Shown here: positions 38,001-50,000 of the stretch, in pieces
How positions within the stretch are numbered: the first letter of the stretch is position 1
Layout of the letters: the number at the start of each line of letters is the position of its first letter
NCBI GenBank assembly: GCA_013400115.1
Contig: VXBP01008642.1
Span: 38,191-102,190, forward strand
Direction: 5' to 3'
DNA: 64,000 nucleotides
Source of the DNA: Rhinopomastus cyanomelas
Taxonomy: Eukaryota; Chordata; Aves; Bucerotiformes; Rhinopomastidae
The notes under the pieces: model-generated
Seen by the model: only the letters and a program-made list of their open reading frames with translations
Told to the model about the DNA's origin: nothing
Database searches by the model: none
Position numbers and translations under genes: made by a program

Positions 38001-41000
38001 TTTACAGGATTTTTTCTCCCTCTCTTAGGTAGATTCCTGGCACAAATAAGCCTGTTTGAAAGGTTAAGACTTTGTAGCCTTTTTATGCCTAAAGCTTGGA
38101 AACTCCCACGCATCTTGTAAACGCCAGTCACACACACACACATTTCCTTCCCATCTTTTCAGTTTGTTGTCTTTCATTAAATATTTTCTGCCATATTTTT
38201 CCATTGATGTCCGTGTGCTTCTTTTCTATGTCACTAGCAAAAATAAAACATCAGTGCTGTTTTGTGGTAAATCTTACTGAATAATGTTGCCTGCTGTTGG
38301 CATTTGCCCTGTGCAAGAACCTGAATGAGTGAGCAGGCACTTGAAATGCACCTTCACACCAAGTTTTGTGGAAATGCAGCAAAACAGCTCTTGTAAATAG
38401 TTGTTGCTATTTTTGCTAACGCGGCTGTGCAAGTATATTTTAAACGTTGCCTCGTGTATATATCTCAGCAGAGCCTTTGTGGTACTTTGTCATGTATTTA
38501 CTTTCTTCTTTTTTTTGTTGGCTGTGGATCATATGCATGCTTCTTTTGCTTTGTCTCTTCTTTCTACTGGCTATCTGCTATTGGGGCATCTGCCTCCTCT
38601 TAGCCATCGGAGGAGCTTTTGCTTCGTCAGAACTCTATGGCCTTCTGGGAGTGGGATCAGGGACCACCCCCTCCTGCACGGCCTCCTAAAAAATCCTTCT
38701 CTGAATGCTGCCTGGTATGTTTTAGTTTTACTTGTTGAAAGCTGCTTTTGAGATACTGTTAGTGTGAGGAACCACTGTCTTCACTGCCTCTCAAACCTGT
38801 TCCTTTATCATAGAGTATGAGCACAACCCTGTAGCGCTTGGAAGTGTGGTTATAATCAGAAAAGTAGCTGGAAATCGACTGTAGGCTTCCACACAAGCTC
38901 CCTGTCAAACGTGACACCTCCGAGGCTGAAAGACAAGCATTTTGCCTTGCTTTATTTTTTCCCCATGTGCTTGCCTGGCAACCCAGCTTAGAGTGTCAAA
39001 TGAAAAAACCCCATTGCTTTCTGACTGATGGATTGTCACATCCCAGTGTGGAAAAAGGTGGTGATGTGTAGATGGTGATGAGTAGACAAGGGGCAATCGG
39101 TTCATTCTCCTGTCCCACCCTTACTCCTCTCTTGAACTTGAGTTAATTATTTTTTATTTTATTTTAACAAAACATACAACTAATAAAATGATAAAGTAAT
39201 AAATCGATGTTTTGTACTCTTCAGAATATAACCGCACTTTGCATTTTATTTATCCCTTTATATTTAAAAAGAAATACTAGATATCCTAATTAGATGGTCC
39301 CTGTATTGCTCTTCCACTGGTTTTGTTGCTAATTTTTGCACTGACTTATATGGAAGTGCTGGTGCAGTTGCTTGCTGAACAACACGCTTTCGTCAGAGGT
39401 GATTTTTTTTTTTTTTTTTTATTTCCACATGTAGTTTTTTAGCTGTTTTTAAGTCCTTAGAACATCAGTGAAGCTATAATTACCTGCTTGAGCACTTCTG
39501 TTGACCATGGCTTTCCGTGGCAGAATCCTCGGTTCTTGCCTGACCTATTGGACTGATGCTAAGTGGGTCTCATTCAAAATTTGTATGGAAAGAATCTGGC
39601 TGTGTTATAAAAACTCTTCTTCCCCATGAAAAAGTGAGCTATTTCAATTAACTTCAGTGTGTTTAGATTGTAGTTTTGTTCTTCCTGATCTAGTGGAAGG
39701 TGTCCCTGCCCAAGACTGAGAGACTGGAACTAGGTGATCTTTAAGATCCCTTCCAACCCAAACTGCTAAATAATTTTCTTGCCAGACAGAAAGCTCTAAG
39801 GATGCAGCAGCTGTGGTGACCTCTCTGCTCCCCAGGAATCCTCCTCTTGCAGGAGGAGCAGATGCTGTCACACAGAGTCCTCCAAAGAGGCAGCATTTAC
39901 TGGACAAAAACACACTACAGAAATGAGATGTTCCCATGCCGGGCTGTAAATGCTGTGTTTAAAGACTTGGCAATATCCTACAACCTTTTGATCAGCCTCA
40001 CATTCATACACCTACATGTGGCCAGCTTCTTAGCTTTGCTCAGCGTGTGTCCTGCTCACTGGTGTTGGGAGCAGAGAGCACCTGATTTTTTAGGGGTTTT
40101 GAATTAACAAAAAAAAAAAAAACCCCAAATCAATACAAAAACCTCCAGGCCCTTGAACAGCAAGGAAGGCTTACAAGTCTTCTGCTATAGCTTTGATTTT
40201 TTGTGAAAGAATATGCTAACATTTCTCCATACTTCTCGGTTACCACCCTGTAGTAAAAACACGAATGATCTCAAATGTCAGTTTTGTTTAAAATAAACTT
40301 CTTGTAACGAAGAAGTTAACTGAGAGTAGAAGGTTACTTTTCTGACATAAACTATCCAGATGAAAAGCAATGGATGAAATCTTTCTCCTTCACCAGCTTT
40401 ATTTCTGGTTTTTGCAGTGTATTTTTGAAGGATTTTATTCAGTGGATTTATAGTCTGGTCACAAAATAGACACATGGCTCATTATTGTTTTGGAGAGAAA
40501 CAAATAACAATGGAGAGGAACTTTAGTTGGTGTTGTGCTTGTTGCTGAACGAAGATGTTGCACTTCTGTGCGCTTGCTGTGGCTAACAGCACAGTTCACT
40601 AGCTAACATTTCAGCACCACGCAGGAAAACATCTCAGTTTTTTGTTGTCAAAAGGCAGCATTCCTTCTCTCCAGCCCAACACTTGAACACCAGACAAATG
40701 ATAATTTTCTTCCTAGATTAACACTAGCTCATTCCCTTTCACCAGCATTTGCTTGCCTAGGATTAGGATGAGCAGAAGTCCTCTGACTTGTAATGTCTAA
40801 AATCGTACTGCTTATTTTTAGAAATACATGCAGGAGGCGAGAAGTTTAGGAAAAAATTTAAGGCAGCCCAAACTCTCAGACCTCTCTCCAGCTGTGATTG
40901 CACAGACCAACTGGAAATTTGTGGAAGGATTACTGAAGGAATGTCGCATGAAGGTAGGTCCTTCCTGTGGGCTCTCTCCTCGCTTAGCCTGAGCCTAAGT

Positions 41001-44000
41001 AGCATTTGTAGGTGGTGTCATGGAAGTCCTTCGCAACTGGAATGGCGTTGTTCTGTTGGTGTCGCAGGCTCGTGTGTCCCTTTAGCGTTATATTTTTCGA
41101 CTACTAGAAAAGAAAGGAATGTATTAGCACTCTTATGTGCATGCGTGGTGGAAAGAGTCAAAAGGACGGGAAGGAGAATCAGCGTGATAAGACATCTGAA
41201 GGAGAATTTCCTTTAATTGTTCATATTCACATTGAGCTGAAACACAACGGGCTCGAGACTCTTGGTCGGAAGGGAAGCACTCAGCATGTGCAACTGTTGT
41301 GAGTGTTGTTTATGCAGACCGAATGAAGTACAGCAGTCCCCAACACTAAAGAGGCCTTTCTAGCCATAGAAATAGACTTGTTTCTGTTGGTCGCAGTTGG
41401 TGCTGTATAGCTGGAACAAGAAGGAAAACAGATACTAAGACTGAAAATGTACCTATCTCTGTACTCTGTTTTTTAGAACAGTCAGTAGTAGATCAACAGT
41501 GCAGGAATAGGACAATAGATAAAGGGTATAGAAATTGGACAGTATGGAATAATCATGCAGATGTGGTCGTTTTTCTTTAATTATTCTTTTTAATTTGCAA
41601 TTGTAAAGAGATTTGAAGTTTCTTTGGTCAGACCGTTAGCTCAGGTGTGGTCTCTGGTTAAGCGTGTTATTTAATCTATAAATTCTGAGTAAGATGTAAG
41701 TATGTCTGAGTAAAGATGAGTAAGTAAACTCAGCCATACATTCTGTCTTATATTGGATAACAGTCTTGGAAACCTGTGGGGATTTTCATGTTTTTGATAG
41801 ACTAAACGCATGTTGGTAGAGAAGATGGGCCATGAAGCAGTGGAGCTTGGACATGGAGAAGCCAATATAACAGGTCTGGAGGAAAACACGTTGATTGCTA
41901 GTCTCTGTGATCTGCTAGAAAGGATCTGGAGCCATGGGCTGCAGGTTAAGCAGGTTGGTAACTGGAAACCCAGGACTTCTTGTGTACAGGGTCTAGAAAT
42001 CCTGAATGCCACCTCTCTCTGCCTTTGAGTTTTGGGGGGTTGGATTTGTTGCTGGTTGGGTTGTTTTTTCTTTTTTATTTGACAGATACTCCTGGAAATT
42101 GAGTTGGCAAATTGTGTATCATCAAATAAGTGTTTGGTTTCTTCTTGTTCAACCTTCAGAAGGGAAGCATGATGAGAAGACAAACTAGGCAGGTGGTGTG
42201 ACTGCTAGGTCAGTGGGGTGGCCCTGTCCTCTTCCTGTGTTTTCATGGCCCAAGAGAGAAGGATTGAGTAGTGGCTACTCAACATGCCATCCCATTATTT
42301 TGCTGTGTTCTTTGGACTCTTTTCTTTTGCCTTATTTATTTAAAGCTACATATACATACTCACTTTTCAGGGGAAATCTGCTTTGTGGTCCCATTTGCTT
42401 CAGTACCAGGAGAGAGAAGAGAAGCAAGAGCATAGTGCAGAGTCCCCAGGTGAGTATCTGGCAGCTGACTCCATCCCAGTGAATGAACTTGGGCCCGGGA
42501 GGAAGAGAGTAAGCCCATGAAGCCTGTGTGGGACTTTCACTGTATTTGCTTGCTAGTGTCACAGTTACATTTTGAGACCTTTCATAATTGTTGTAAAGAT
42601 GCTTTGTTGTCTGAACAAAATAGATTGAGAATGTTGAAGGCAAAGGAACATATTTATTAACCCTGTCTGGGAAATAATTTTATGTCTGTTCACTATATTC
42701 ATTCCCTTCAGAGAATGTTGCCTTCTTCCATGGGTCAAGCAGTGCTTCTGCAGGGGATGATTTCTGAAGGAGCTGAAGGTGTGGAGCTGTAGCTAAAACA
42801 GCTGACATTTTTCTTTCAGTGAACATAATGTCTTTCTGAAATCCCAATGAGAATAACTCCATGTTCAATAAATCTTTGTACTGTCGATGATACAGTTCAG
42901 AAGTTGTGTAATTAATCTCTTTATCCGTCAGTCTAGGTGATCAGTTTTGCCCTTTAAAATTGCTCCATTTCTCCTCTGAGAGAGTGGTTTGGTTTTTTAT
43001 GATGTTGAGATCTTCCTTCCCAGTGGCTGCTGCTGGGAATTGTAGTAAAAGTCTCTGAACTTTATTTGGTCATCTTCCACAGACTCTCCAGTCCTCCAGC
43101 TCTTGCAGATGAGAACTTGTATGTTCAGTCCTCAAAGACACATCTATGGACAAACTAGTGTCAGTTATGAAGAGACTTTGTAATAAGCTTCCTTGAGTAA
43201 TGCACAAAACAATCTGACTGGCAGGCACAAATTCCTAAGAACAAAGTGCATCACCACAAAGCGAGAGTTGCGGAGTACAGACATGCGTGGCATTCTTAGC
43301 ATCGAACGTGCGACTCCGGCTTAATTTTGTCATGTCCTTCTCAGTTGTGAGCTTTTCATAGAAACATATAGTAATAAAGTGTTACTATATAAACATTACT
43401 ATTAAAATGTTGCTAAATACAACTATAAAATAAATCCCCTGTATAGATTTATGTTAAGGTATTTCACATACAAAAAAGGAAGCTAAATCTCACAGCTGGG
43501 TTAAGGAAGGGATAGGTCATGTATTAAGTATCTTTCATCGTGTCTACATGCATATTTCCAGAACAGAGGTAATGGTGAGGCACCGTTATACAATTGCCTG
43601 TTACCGTGAAGTGTATGAACTGCATATCTTTTCTCCACTGTAGTTGCTGTTGGAACAGAAAGACGGAAGTCCGATACTGGAATTAGTTTGCCTACTTTGA
43701 GGGTTTCTCTGATACAAGATATGAGGTATGCAATTTATTTCCTAAAGCATGAATTACAGTTTGAATTGTGTAGCATAAGGTAAGGATCCTCACTGGGTTT
43801 GGGTCTGCAAATGCTAAGGTGAATAACGACTTCTCCTCAGCCTGCATTCAGCTCTACAATGTGTTGCCTTTTTATTTTGCAGAATTTTTTGCATGTCCGC
43901 TTGATTTGTTTTAGCTAATAGGCAAGGCAAACAATACAAGTTTTACTGGGGCTTTTTTTTTCCTGTGGGTTTTTTATAGCAATGAATCAGTCTTCTACAA

Positions 44001-47000
44001 GCAAGAGCAGATAGGTTCAATTCCTTGGTACTTTGAGTTTGTTTCTCTTTGTTCATTATAAATTACTGACCAAGCAAGTGCAGTCGTAAGACAAAGCAAA
44101 GGGACATGAAAACCACCTCACCATGCCTAAGCAAGAGTCTATATTTTCAACTAGTGTTTTATGGCAAATAGTAATAAATGTACAAATTTACAAACATAAT
44201 CAAACCTACTATTTGGTTGAGTTTAAACTGGGGTGTGAAGAAAGAGCAGGTGCTCTGTAGGAAACCACAGCCTGACTCTGGAGAGCTTTTTAAGGCATGT
44301 TGGTTGGGAAACGGACGGATTCGAGAATAAGAGGTAGAGGCTGATGTGACAGCACCAGGCAGGAGTTCTCTTTGATCAAGCCACTACCAGGTCAGCTCTC
44401 TGCTTTGACACTTTGCTTGCCGCTGCAGAATATCGTGTGCAGTAGAAGTGCAGTGAAGAGAGGGGGAGAATAATACAATATTGCCACCAGCAATTCCTAG
44501 CGATTTCATATATGAGACACCGTGACTATTTTTTCTTGTATCAACAGGTCCTTCTTCCATGTTAAGGTATGGCAAAAAGTCTTAAAATTAAGAGTAGGTA
44601 GTTCAGGAAAACCTGATGACAGTGATGTGATTTTTATTGTGTGTGTCATTGCCAATAAGTTTTTTTCTGATGTGAGGACCCACAGTTCAGCCAGAATTTT
44701 CTGAAGGAAAGTGACTGTACTTCCCAGCTATGGTGTGCAACCCTTTTCTTTGGTGGATTGTGCTTGAGAGTCTTGTGCTTTGGAGTCTTGTGCTTCTATT
44801 TCAAAGACTATGACACACCATGTAAGTGTCATAAAACACACGCAAAAGTGGGAGGGCAAATATAGACCGTAATTAGGAGTATAATGACAAGAGGCCATTT
44901 TGAACATGTGTCTGTCATTTTAGCATCCCTCTCATGGGACGTGGCAGCTATTTACCTATTTCAGTCCTGTCAGGCTGACAGGCATGTAGAGGATCAGTCT
45001 GAGGAAAGGATGGAGGAGGATCTGGAGCGGAAACTCTCCTGCTGGGAGGGTATTGCCAACAGAGGAGGCTGCGTGCACTCGCTGCTGTGTGCCCACGTTT
45101 CATCTTCCGGGTACATTCACTGATCTGAGCTCTCTGGCTTGAATCACAAGAGTGTTTCCACCACTTTTCAGAGAAAAAGTATAGAAGCGGTTCACTACCT
45201 TTTGTAATGTCTTGGGGATTCATGATTGCCCACAAACATGTTTGGTCGTAGAAAATGCTGGGCAGATGGTGAGATGCATTTGTCATCTGTAATCTCGGGG
45301 CATGCTTTCTCCTGCCTGGAAGGAATGCTGCTTAATAGTTGTTCGCACAGATAGATTTATGCTGAAGTTAGAAGCGTGAGTAATTGTTACAGTGCGGGAG
45401 TTGCGGTGCTGACTGAACTAATGGCTGGGGGACTAAGCATTGGTATTGATTGCTCATTGGAGTCGTGTAAACAACTTAAACAGCAAGGCTGACTCACAGT
45501 CATGCTCTGAGTGTGCGATGAGCCTGGGCTGCAGGTAACACGGTGTGTCTTCTGCCTTCTTCATAAAGCCAGGCATCTAGGTGTACTCAAGCTGTTTATT
45601 TTGATTATCTGCATGGCCAGTCTTTGCACAGTATGTTTCATGGTTATGCCCTTTCAGCTTTTCTCCTCAGCTAAGGATCTGCAGCATCAATGCCACCCCT
45701 CTTTCAGTGTCCCAAGAGACCCATGCCGCAGCCCACCTTCAGCGTGGCCTCAACACTCAGGCACATCCTTGTGCATCCGGGTGGATCAGTCAGTGCCCAG
45801 GCCACTCCCTGAAAGTTTTGGTAGCACTGAGTTCAGATTTCAGGTCATTCCCCTTCAAGCAAGGTCTTCCTTGCTGCCAAAACTTCATTTCATAATGGCA
45901 TCATGTCCCTATTCCCCTGAAGAGCTTGAAGTAGAGGATGTTGGCACTGGGCCCGCAGCGACAATGCTTAAGCTGCAACAGTCAAAAGAAGCTGGCTTAG
46001 CAAAGACCTACGTGGGACAAGCTAATAGGTCTCATTTGTGGCTGCACTGGGATGGGAAGCATGCACACCATCCTCGGAGGTATGGTGATACTGAGCAGCT
46101 GTAATGTCTTCTGTCAGCACAGCAATTTGCAGAGGGTATGTCTTGCCATACCTCAGGCTTACGTTTGACAGGGTAAATAGATTTTTCTTTATTACTAATG
46201 AGATTAAAAGCAGGACCAGCCTAGGGACTTGCGCTGAAATTGCTATTCAGTGCTCTGATGATGAGAAGAGTGCTGTGCAGTGGTGACCATACAGTGCTTA
46301 TGCTTGAGTCAGATAAAAATAGACATGTTCTGACTATCACAACTGAGGGTGAAATAGATTTGAGTTCCTGAATGTTCTGCTCTGTTACTTTCTGCTTTTG
46401 CTGACACCAAGAGTGATTACTGAGTCTGTTTTAATGTCTCTGGGAAGCTGTGTGAGTGTAGATCCTCATTTTTCACAAACGGACAATTAATGTCAATCTG
46501 ATCTGAACTAGAAGCAGGTAACAAATAGGTACGGAGCACGCAGGAATTAAGGTTGAGCCATCTGTACTTACATATTCTCATAGAAAAATAACACTTTTCT
46601 TGGTGTTACTTATTAGGTGGAATTCAAGCTGAGCACTGCTGGTGAAAAGGGGAAAGAGTGAGGTGATAGTCTGCTTTGATCTTCCCACCTCAGAAGACAT
46701 GAAATGTCTGAGGGGAATGTCTCAACATGATGTAGTTGAGTGTAGTGCGCCTCTTGTTTCTCAAGGACTCCAGATAGAATAATAGGATTATAGAGCGTAT
46801 AGGGTTGCAAGGGGCTGCAATCTCCCTGCATCAAGCAGATTGCTCAGAACCCCATCAAGCCTGACCTTGACTGTAGCCTTGACTGTGCTACCATTCAGCA
46901 AGATCTGGACAGGCTGGAGAGCTGGGCTGAAAAAAATCTAATGAGCTATAACAAGAGTAAGTGCAGAGTCTTACATTTGGGAAAGAACAACCCTAGGTAC

Positions 47001-50000
47001 CAGTATAGGCTGGGGACTGACCTGTTGGAGTGTAGTGTAGGNNNNNNNNNNNNNNNNNNNNNNNNNTGTGGAGTCTCCCTCACTGGAGATATTCAAGACC
47101 CTCTTGGATATGTTCCTGTGTGACTTGGTTTAGGTGATCCTGCTGACTCAGGCAGATTGGACTGGTCCCTTCCAGTCCGTAATGATTCTATGATTCTATT
47201 AATGTCTCCAGGGACTGGGCCTCCACCACCTCTCTAGGCAGCCTGTTCCAGTGATCCACCACCCGCATCTTAAAGAACTTTTTCCTAACGTCCAGCCTAA
47301 ACCTACCCCTTTCTTGCTTAAAATCATTCCCCCTCGTCCTGTCGTTGCTTGCCCTCTTGTGCCCACCTGTCTAAGCTGGAAGATCTAACAGTGGCTGCCA
47401 TGTTTTGAGCCACAGAGCATTTATCAAAGCCACGAGCAAGACCCTCAGCTCACTAAGAGTTGGTACTTCCTACCTGCTCCCAGCAAGAGCCACATGTCAC
47501 ATTAGCCAACAGGAGAAAAGTTTCTTTTTGAAAGAATGTTTTCTTTCTTTTAAGTGGTTTTAATTAACGCTCGGTTTTGCCACTGGCAAGCTACCCTTGG
47601 TCCTACTGATCTGTGTTCTTCCTGATTGTGCTTCAGGTGTGCATGGATAGCACAGAGCTCTGTGATACAGACAACTCATTTTCCTAAAATACAATTGTAA
47701 TATCCCTTGTGTTTTCCCCAGTATTTTTCCTTGTATTTTGGGAATTCTTGGCAGAGAATGATGCTGCTAAGCTGTGCCTGCTGTCCGCCTCAACTGCGCA
47801 CAACAAACACGTTTCTGGACAGCACTGAGACGCACTTAAGGTCTCCGCCTCGCTGCATTAGAAGCTCTATAAACAAGAGAGTATTTTTCGCAAATAATGC
47901 AGGATCTAAACACGACGCAGAGCACGCACTTGGGTGCAACAGATGGGGGAAGCATAAGACAGAGAGGCTCTGCTAGTTGATGCAAAAAGCATCAGTCACG
48001 GCATGACTTTTTTGGGTTTCTTTGGAGTAAAGAAAGCCACATTCCCTAACACTCAGCGGTGTGCAGAGGCCTTCAAGAAACGTGCAGGAGCTGGACGACA
48101 AATTGGGACAAAAGCTCAGGCTTTGCTGGTGATGCTTGGGGCCTGGCACAGGGTTTGTAGGGCTGAATGGCCTCTGCACTTCACACGCAAAACTGCACGA
48201 AAACTAGGAAATTGCAACCTTGTCTGCCCCTGCTGAAAACTGCTGCTAATTTTCCTTGCTGTTTATTTAACCAAGTGCGGAGAAGACATAGAAGCAACTT
48301 TGCCCAGTCGTGGAAGTTCTCTTCTTCCAAAGCTCTCCATGCTCCAGAGCTGAGGTTTCAGGCATGGTCCTATTAAAAAGATGGGACGTTTGAAAAAGAA
48401 AAGCAAACCCACAAAAGTAAGCCCCTGGTTCTGCTTTCCTACAGACCGAGCGTGGCAGGGCTGTTTAGGTTATCACTTACACGAGGCCCTCATCACTGAA
48501 AACGTGATTCTGCTTGTGACTGCCTGTCCCTGGTTTTGCTCCAACAATCCTCTTTTTCTGAGATTTCCCATTGCTGCTGTTATCAAGGGGTTTGTTAGAG
48601 CATTCAGAGTAGATAATAGTTTGGAGAAACTCTTAAGGTACATGTATGATTCTGTGTTTGTCCTCTGCCCTCCCAGACAGACCTGTTCGCGTATGGTGGC
48701 GTGTATGATGGGTGGTTACCTCTCAGCAGCCACAGAGATAGAACTAGGTCTCGCAAGGTGGCTGCTTTTTTAAGTGTTAGCAGCGTCCATGAGGATATGA
48801 ACCTCAGGCATGAGCAGATTACTTCTGCTAGCCTTGGTGAGGCAAATGCCAGGGCACAGAGCAGCTCGTGTGGGCTGTAGGTCATCCAGGTTGCAGCGTG
48901 CTGTGCCTGAGAAGGGTTGTCCCACGTCCCTGGGGCTGCTGGGAGTCTCAGTGTCATAGTGCAGGGCTCTGTGAGGCCCTGCTGAGAGTCTCTGTCTCTA
49001 GAAATTATGTCAGGCAAAATTGTGTTCAGCTGCTGCATCACCCTGGATGTTGCTATTTGAAGCTTGTAGGATCCTTATGATTCATCTATTTCTATTTTTC
49101 CCCCACCTTTTTCAGGCATGTTCAGAACATGAGTGAGATAAAGACTGATGTGGGCAGAGCCCGAGCCTGGATAAGGCTTTCCCTGGAGAAGAAGCTTTTG
49201 TCTCAGCACTTGAAGCAGCTGCTTTCCAACCAGGCACTTGCCAAGTAAGCTGGCTCTTTTCTCTCTAAGCTTCACTTTCATGTCTTCCTCACTGGTTTGT
49301 CAGGCTGCGGGACAAGCCAAGTGCCCTGACTGCGTACGTGGTTTCCAGCCATAAGTGATTGAAGCGCAGAGGGTAGCTGTGGAGGGCAAAAGTCTGCTTG
49401 TCTGCATGGGTAACAACCATGGGATTTTCAGGAAGGAAGCGTTCGGTTTTAGCCAGATGAGTAGTGCATTGTACCAGCGGCTTTGAGGCCCTACAATCAG
49501 TGTGTCCTGTGCAGATGAAGCAGCAGGGGCAGGAACACCACATTTCTCACAGCAGCCCTGCACACAGGCCCCCATCCTGACTGCCTGTGAGATGGGTTAG
49601 AGGCAGGTCCTCCCAGTCACTGACCTCCTCCAGCTTTGCCCCCTTTTGCAGGCATAGGCACTTAAGAATCTGCCTGTGTAAATGTTCCCTGACTTCTTTC
49701 TCTGGAAAAAAAACCCTATGTTACGAATAGAGAAATGTTACGAAGAGAAAAATGTTGTAGCTGTTGTGTGCAGGTCTGGCTCTGTGACGAGTTGCACAGG
49801 GTTTACCCCAGAAGCTACCAAGCACTCAGATCTGTTTACAGGAAGAAAGAGGAGTGACTGGAGACAGTCACCTTTTGGGTCAGGTAAAGGCTTGGTGGCA
49901 GACCTGCCTTTTCCTGAAGCTTCATCTACATCTGCCTACCTCCGCAGCTTTTTGTGAGTGGGTTGCCTTCCGACTGCAGGCAGTGTCACAAGCTCTGTGC

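Larger units (their letters stand above)
37586..40821 (+). other. DENND5B: DENND5B intron 8, containing a candidate cassette exon
   Basis: The 3.2-kb interval between two phase-0 exons. It includes the candidate cassette at 38604-38714, a short CR1 at 39686-39765, a run of 18 T (39403-39420) and a run of 14 A (40109-40122). A (CA)n stretch lies near 38131-38143. Confidence 0.8.
46779..47362 (-). mobile_element. CR1 LINE 3' fragment (outer), split by an opposite-strand CR1
   Basis: Reverse-complement CR1 in two parts. 46779-46870 starts with AATAGGATTATAGAGCG and reaches CATCAAGCCTGACCTTGA. 47201-47362 continues directly with AATGTCTCCAGGGACTGGGC and CTGTTCCAGTGATCCACC. The uninterrupted order at 11101-11371 confirms that the two parts were once adjacent. 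Confidence 0.87.
43726..49115 (+). other. DENND5B: DENND5B intron 12 (5.4 kb)
   Basis: Holds a CR1 nested in an oppositely oriented CR1 (46779-47362) with an assembly gap inside it. A 197-codon open frame at 45511-46104 has no family resemblance (see findings). I see nothing else that I can support. Confidence 0.82.

Noticed and set aside
38447..38689. 80-codon hydrophobic frame with apparent membrane segments
   Set aside because: Its Leu/Phe/Ile-rich part is the T-rich polypyrimidine tract of the candidate cassette exon read in another frame. The exon-compatible frame is the proline-rich one.
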